In this document: one piece after another, positions 6,236 to 9,359 of the stretch
Numbering within the stretch: the first letter of the stretch is position 1
Layout of the letters: every line of letters begins with the position of its first letter
DNA from: Eubacteriales bacterium
GTDB lineage: Bacteria > Bacillota > Clostridia > Lachnospirales > Lachnospiraceae
DNA: 9,359 nucleotides
Direction of reading: 5' to 3'
NCBI GenBank assembly: GCA_030536565.1
Contig: JAUNPT010000089.1
Span: forward strand, 1-9,359
Notes under the pieces: model-generated
The model's input: only the letters and a program-made list of their open reading frames with translations
Database searches by the model: none
What the model was told of the DNA's origin: nothing
Program-made: the position numbers and the translations under genes

Positions 6236-7432
6236 ATGCTGATTTGGTTTATGCTGTTTCTGTATATATTGCTTGGAGTATATATTTTATGGAGACTGAT
6301 TCACTGGCTGAAAAAGGTAATACCTTTTTTTAAGCACAAAAGAATGCAGGCGGTAATTGTTGTGGTTTATATCTGTTTTGCCATGACACTGATTCTTGGA
6401 GGATTACTTTTACCAAGCGGTTTTCAGCGGTTTCTTATGCGGATTGGGAATATCTGGCTTGGAACCTTTATATATATCCTTATGAATATATTAATTGTGG
6501 ATATTGCAGCAATAATTCTTAAGATTATTAATCGCAGGAAAGAGCTTCCGATGATGAAGCGGCTGTTAAGATATTATGTTACTGGAGTTGCAGTCGTTAT
6601 ATCCAGTGTTGTTTTCAGTACAATGGGACTGATACACGCAAATCATATAAAGCTTAATACATATGATATTAATATAGACAAGTCTGTTGATGGAATGGAC
6701 ACTATGAATATAGTAATGGTGGCAGATCTTCATCTTGGTTATAATTCCAGCTATAGGCAGATGGAGAGAATGGTCTCCATGATTAATGGAGAAAATCCTG
6801 ACCTTGTGGTTTTTGCCGGAGATATATTTGACAATAATTATGATGCTGTTATGGAACCAGAAAGACTTACACGCCTTTTTGCCGGAATAGAAAGCAAATA
6901 TGGAGTTTATGCGGTTTTTGGGAACCATGATGTCGCGGAAACTTTGATAGGAGGTTTTTCAGTTTCGTCTGAAAAATATGCTTTCAGAGATGAGAGAATG
7001 GTGGAGTTCCTTAAGGAGAGCAATATTACGGTACTTGAGGATGAGACGGTAAACATTGCAGGGAATGATATAATACTGATTGGCAGGGTTGATTATAAAA
7101 AGGCTGGAAATGGAACGTCCGACAGGGCCTCAATTGAAAAATTAACCGAAAAGCTTGACAAGTCCAAGGTTATTATAGATTTGGAGCATCAGCCGGTCGG
7201 TTTAAGCAGAGCTGCCGGCTGTGGAGTTGATTTGATGCTGTCAGGACATACTCATGGCGGACAGTTTTTTCCTCTTACGGTTGTACAGCCATTTGCATGG
7301 GAAAATTATTGGGGAGTAAAAAAGACTGGCGGCATGATAAGCATTGTGACATCAGGTGTTGGAGTTTACGGGCCTGATATGAGAGTATTTACGGACAGCG
7401 AGGTTGTAAGCATTAATGTGCATTTTAAGTAA
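6236..7432 (+). CDS. Membrane-anchored calcineurin-like metallophosphoesterase
   Basis: A two-metal phosphoesterase with a catalytic domain at about 155-398 behind four predicted membrane helices (about 2-22, 38-60, 74-98 and 112-133). All metal-site motifs of the calcineurin-like family are present: DLHLG (164-168), GDIFD (195-199), GNHD (229-232), H318 in LEHQP, and GHTHGGQ (337-343). The GHTHGGQ ending and the domain layout resemble the YkuE/YaeI type of membrane-associated phosphohydrolase, whose substrates are thought to be lipid or cell-wall phosphates; the substrate here is unknown. With four helices and no signal peptide, the side of the membrane carrying the catalytic domain cannot be fixed from sequence alone. 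GGAGG (6225-6229) sits 6 bp before the ATG, 24 bp after the peptidase gene, making it the last gene of the mecA operon. Confidence 0.9.
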   Translation: MLIWFMLFLYILLGVYILWRLIHWLKKVIPFFKHKRMQAVIVVVYICFAMTLILGGLLLPSGFQRFLMRIGNIWLGTFIYILMNILIVDIAAIILKIINRRKELPMMKRLLRYYVTGVAVVISSVVFSTMGLIHANHIKLNTYDINIDKSVDGMDTMNIVMVADLHLGYNSSYRQMERMVSMINGENPDLVVFAGDIFDNNYDAVMEPERLTRLFAGIESKYGVYAVFGNHDVAETLIGGFSVSSEKYAFRDERMVEFLKESNITVLEDETVNIAGNDIILIGRVDYKKAGNGTSDRASIEKLTEKLDKSKVIIDLEHQPVGLSRAAGCGVDLMLSGHTHGGQFFPLTVVQPFAWENYWGVKKTGGMISIVTSGVGVYGPDMRVFTDSEVVSINVHFK

Positions 7433-7440
7433 GCGTGAAT

Positions 7441-8253
7441 CTATGAAAGCTTATTATGCTCCAGTAATTTTTTTGATATACGGATTCTGTTATAAATAGC
7501 GGCATATTCAATGGCTGATATGTTTTCAATATAATTTTTTGTGTATGAAACGCCATTAATTGGGGAAATTATATCGGCGGCCTTGTTGTAAGCCACGGCA
7601 GCTTCTTCCTCGCTGTCATAGGTTCCTATTATAAAGTCTCCATTAATATGTATTTTGCTGCGGTAAAATATACGTCCTTTTTTGCTTGTTTGGAAAACAC
7701 CATTATATTTATTGATTATAAAAATGTTTTCGTATCTGTAGTCGTGTTCATTTCCATTCCGGAAAATATAATCCCGGTCTTTTACGGCGTGGCTTCTTAT
7801 GCCATATCGTGACAGTATGCTTGTCTGCATACCATAATCATTAACATAGTAGTATCCGCCTCTGATTAATATTTTATGGTTAGAGTAATAAAACAGGTCA
7901 TCAGTGTTAAAGGTGAGTATTGTTTCGGAGTTTAAAATATACAGGAAATAGTTCTTGCATAGAAATATAGGTGTCTTTATGTAAATATGGTTTTCTCTGA
8001 AATTTAACAGCACAATGTATTTATCCAGTGGGAAATTCTCAGGGCAGGAATGGAATGATTCCATACCGCTTTCTGCGAAAAAATAATATTTGTCCGGATT
8101 TTGAAGAATTTCCCTGGCTGTTTCATAAATATAGGAAGCAAGTGCATAGTCGTAAAAGCTTCCAAGACTTATATGCTTGTTTTGGTATGTAATTGAAACA
8201 CGGTAATAGGTGGAACCATCTTTTTTTGTGGTGGTATATACGCCAGCTGCCAT
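7441..8253 (-). CDS. AP2-domain protein with decayed HNH core (putative DNA-binding regulator)
   Basis: A 270-residue protein with two AP2-like DNA-binding domains. The first is at about 3-50 (GVYTTTKKDGSTYYRVSI, then HISLGSF). The second is at about 184-232 (GVFQTSKKGRIFYRSKI, then IIGTYDSEEEAAVAYNKAA). The centre (about 128-182) resembles the HNH nuclease of AP2-HNH homing endonucleases: the pattern VDHINGNxxDNRxxNL aligns without gaps to YIFRNGNEHDYRYENI (162-177), but the catalytic His is F164. Residues 51-127 match nothing I recognise. It is therefore likely non-cleaving. In phages and mobile introns such proteins are nucleases; standalone AP2 proteins of gut clostridia are poorly characterised. 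Start: ATG at 8253, set by AAGGAGG (complement of 8260-8266) 6 bp upstream. A longer reading from 8328 would overlap the promoter. It is convergent with the metallophosphoesterase and divergent from thrC. Confidence 0.8.
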   Translation of the reverse strand: MAAGVYTTTKKDGSTYYRVSITYQNKHISLGSFYDYALASYIYETAREILQNPDKYYFFAESGMESFHSCPENFPLDKYIVLLNFRENHIYIKTPIFLCKNYFLYILNSETILTFNTDDLFYYSNHKILIRGGYYYVNDYGMQTSILSRYGIRSHAVKDRDYIFRNGNEHDYRYENIFIINKYNGVFQTSKKGRIFYRSKIHINGDFIIGTYDSEEEAAVAYNKAADIISPINGVSYTKNYIENISAIEYAAIYNRIRISKKLLEHNKLS

Positions 8254-8259
8254 GAAAGC

Positions 8260-8266
8260 CCTCCTT
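8260..8266 (-). promoter_or_regulatory. Ribosome binding site deciding the AP2-gene start
   Basis: AAGGAGG read on the minus strand, 6 bp before the ATG at 8253-8251. It selects the MAAGVYTTT start over the upstream in-frame ATG at 8328, which lies at the promoter's -35 box. Confidence 0.88.
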
Positions 8267-8291
8267 TTCTGGTGAAAGCTGTTGTTTAAGT

Positions 8292-8306
8292 GTATAAATA
8301 TTATAC
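8292..8306. repeat. Perfect 15-bp inverted repeat over the AP2-gene -10 (operator candidate)
   Basis: GTATAA (8292-8297), ATA, TTATAC (8301-8306). It covers the -10 box and predicted start of the minus-strand gene, the usual place for a repressor site. The same half-site forms the thrC repeat 80 bp away. The symmetry is seen directly; the operator role is inferred, and AT-rich DNA makes such repeats easier to get by chance. Confidence 0.5.
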
Positions 8307-8328
8307 CTGCAAAGCTGATTCTAATCAA
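8300..8328 (-). promoter_or_regulatory. Sigma-A promoter for the AP2-domain gene
   Basis: On the minus strand: -35 TTGATT (8328-8323), a 17-bp spacer and a perfect TATAAT -10 (8305-8300). Transcription would start near 8293, leaving a leader of about 40 bases. The -10 is contained in the inverted repeat 8292-8306. Confidence 0.78.
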
Positions 8329-8376
8329 ATTATTAATTATATTCTTTTTTGCATATAAGATAAATTTAAAAAGCTA

Positions 8377-8406
8377 TTGTAAAAATTATACACACTGTTG
8401 TATAAT
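8377..8406 (+). promoter_or_regulatory. Sigma-A promoter for thrC
   Basis: -35 TTGTAA (8377-8382), an 18-bp spacer and a perfect TATAAT -10 (8401-8406). Transcription would start near 8413, giving a leader of about 46 bases, too short for a T-box riboswitch. An AT-rich stretch upstream (8329-8370) could serve as an UP element for either divergent promoter. Confidence 0.72.
8385..8406. repeat. Perfect 8-bp-arm inverted repeat over the thrC -10 (operator candidate)
   Basis: ATTATACA (8385-8392), a 6-base centre CACTGT, then TGTATAAT (8399-8406). It fills the -35/-10 spacer and the -10 box of the thrC promoter. The inner half-sites TTATAC and GTATAA are the same as in the repeat at 8292-8306, but in the opposite order and with wider spacing. 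No T-run follows, so it is not a terminator. Confidence 0.5.
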
Positions 8407-8458
8407 AGCAATGTTTAAACTTAAAACGAACTATTTAGATTAAAAGGTGGATATGATA

Positions 8459-9359
8459 ATGAGTATGTTTTACAGAAGTACCAGAGATGACAGCGTCAAG
8501 GTTACAGCCTCGCAGGCAATCTTAAAAGGACTTGCAGCAGACGGGGGATTATTTGTGCCAGATGTTATTCCGGCATTTGATAAGAGCTTAGAAGAAATGT
8601 CGAAGATGTCGTATGCAGAGGTTGCATATGAGGTTATGAAATTAATGCTGGATGACTTCACAGAGGAAGAATTAAAGTCCTGTATAGCTAAGGCTTATGA
8701 TTCTAAGTTTGATACAACTGAAATTGCACCGCTTGTTAAGGCGGAAGGAGCATATTTCCTGGAATTGTTCCATGGCTCTACAATTGCGTTTAAGGATATG
8801 GCATTATCAATTCTTCCACATTTACTTATAACGTCAGCAAAGAAAAATAATGTTAAAAATGAGATTGTTATTCTTACTGCGACATCAGGGGATACAGGAA
8901 AGGCTGCTTTAGCAGGCTTTGCAGATGTAAAGGGAACAAGGATTATTGTATTTTATCCTAAGAATGGTGTAAGTCCAATTCAGGAAAAGCAGATGGTTAC
9001 TCAAAAGGGTGATAATACATATGTAATTGGAATTAATGGCAATTTTGATGATGCCCAGACAGGTGTCAAAAACATCTTTGGTGACAAGGAACTTGAGAAG
9101 GTTATGAATGAAGCCGGATTTCAGTTCTCATCAGCAAATTCGATTAATATCGGACGTCTTGTTCCACAGATTGTATATTATGTATATGCATATACAAGAC
9201 TTCTTGCTAATGGAGAAATCAAGGCGGGAGAAAAGATTAATGCGGTAGTTCCTACGGGTAACTTTGGCAATATTCTTGCTGCATTCTATGCAAAGAATAT
9301 GGGGCTTCCAATTAACAAGCTTATTTGTGCTTCTAATGAGAACAAGGTTCTCTATGATT
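8459..9359 (+). CDS. thrC: Threonine synthase (3' truncated by window)
   Basis: A PLP enzyme converting O-phosphohomoserine to threonine and phosphate, the last step of threonine synthesis. The frame is open to the right edge, giving the first 300 residues of a protein usually near 495 in this long-form group. It opens MSMFYRSTRDDSVKVTASQA, followed by LAADGGLFVP, a family hallmark. The PLP-binding lysine is K112 in HGSTIAFKDMA (105-115). ATSGDTGKAA (141-150) and PTGNFGN (265-271) bind the cofactor phosphate. FSSANSINIGRL (223-234) is also typical. Three in-frame ATGs compete (8453, 8459, 8465); AGGTGG (8445-8450) is 8 bp before 8459, which is preferred. It has its own promoter (8377-8406) and diverges from the AP2-domain gene. 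No hom or thrB is in the window. Confidence 0.95.
   Translation, partial: MSMFYRSTRDDSVKVTASQAILKGLAADGGLFVPDVIPAFDKSLEEMSKMSYAEVAYEVMKLMLDDFTEEELKSCIAKAYDSKFDTTEIAPLVKAEGAYFLELFHGSTIAFKDMALSILPHLLITSAKKNNVKNEIVILTATSGDTGKAALAGFADVKGTRIIVFYPKNGVSPIQEKQMVTQKGDNTYVIGINGNFDDAQTGVKNIFGDKELEKVMNEAGFQFSSANSINIGRLVPQIVYYVYAYTRLLANGEIKAGEKINAVVPTGNFGNILAAFYAKNMGLPINKLICASNENKVLYD

Noticed and set aside
5860..6237. 125-codon minus-strand frame across the end of the S66 peptidase gene
   Set aside because: It overlaps the catalytic Glu and His region of a well-conserved enzyme and has no ribosome site or family match.
6566..6928. 120-codon minus-strand frame within the metallophosphoesterase gene
   Set aside because: The sense frame contains all the metal-binding motifs; the antisense product has no recognisable domain or ribosome site.
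7453..7474. Hairpin plus T-run as a terminator for the metallophosphoesterase gene
   Set aside because: The stem is only about 4-5 AT-rich pairs with a large loop; kept only as a remark under the convergent-gene finding.
8254..8328. N-terminal extension of the AP2 protein starting at 8328
   Set aside because: It would begin at the -35 box of a good promoter and includes the ribosome site AAGGAGG; the extra 25 residues show no domain similarity.
8407..8458. T-box or other riboswitch in the thrC leader
   Set aside because: The leader is about 46 bases and has no conserved T-box sequence or stable stem.
8470..8661. Minus-strand frame at the start of thrC
   Set aside because: The plus frame is unmistakably threonine synthase, with RSTRD, LAADGGLFVP and the PLP lysine motif.
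1..9359. CRISPR array, insertion sequence, prophage or defence island
   Set aside because: No spaced direct repeats, transposase, integrase or tRNA attachment site seen; gene content is mostly housekeeping.

Overview
The window looks like chromosome of a low-GC, Gram-positive anaerobe, most likely a member of the Lachnospiraceae (Clostridia). The evidence is AT-rich codon use with ATA, AGA and TTA codons, strong AAGGAGG-type ribosome sites, sigma-A promoters with TATAAT boxes, a MecA-type adaptor, a minimal SufC/SufB pair, and a free-standing AP2-domain protein. It is not a phage, plasmid or IS region. No tRNA, rRNA, CRISPR array or transposase was found. The largest gene-free stretch is about 205 bp (8254-8458).

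Left block (1-2075, + strand): the 3' end of a GGDEF protein with a GAF-like C-terminal region, followed 3 bp later by an SsuC/TauC-type ABC permease and then a compact ABC ATPase. This looks like one operon that enters from outside the window. No substrate-binding protein is visible. Next comes ilvN (2135-2626), the acetolactate synthase regulatory subunit. It has its own extended -10 promoter embedded in the end of the ATPase gene and a clear intrinsic terminator (2636-2666), so it appears to be a one-gene unit.

Middle block (2699-7432, + strand): a second extended -10 promoter starts a tight five-gene run. The genes are a Cys-rich MecA-like ClpC adaptor, a SufC-type ATPase, a SufB-type scaffold, an S66-family LD-carboxypeptidase-like peptidase and a membrane-anchored metallophosphoesterase. 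mecA and sufC overlap by 7 bp, and the sufC Shine-Dalgarno lies inside the mecA stop-proximal codons, so the two are probably translationally coupled. The sufC-sufB pair, with no sufS, sufU or sufD nearby, matches the minimal SUF-like (SMS) Fe-S assembly type.

Right block (7441-9359): a minus-strand gene, convergent with the metallophosphoesterase, encodes a protein with two AP2-like DNA-binding domains around a decayed HNH core whose catalytic His is replaced. It reads as a domesticated homing-endonuclease relative that may act as a regulator. It is divergent from thrC (threonine synthase), which runs off the right edge and so has no stop codon here. The shared intergenic region holds two promoters facing away from each other, and each -10 box lies inside a perfect inverted repeat built from the same GTATAA/TTATAC half-site. 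This is the most interesting candidate for an undescribed regulatory circuit in the window.
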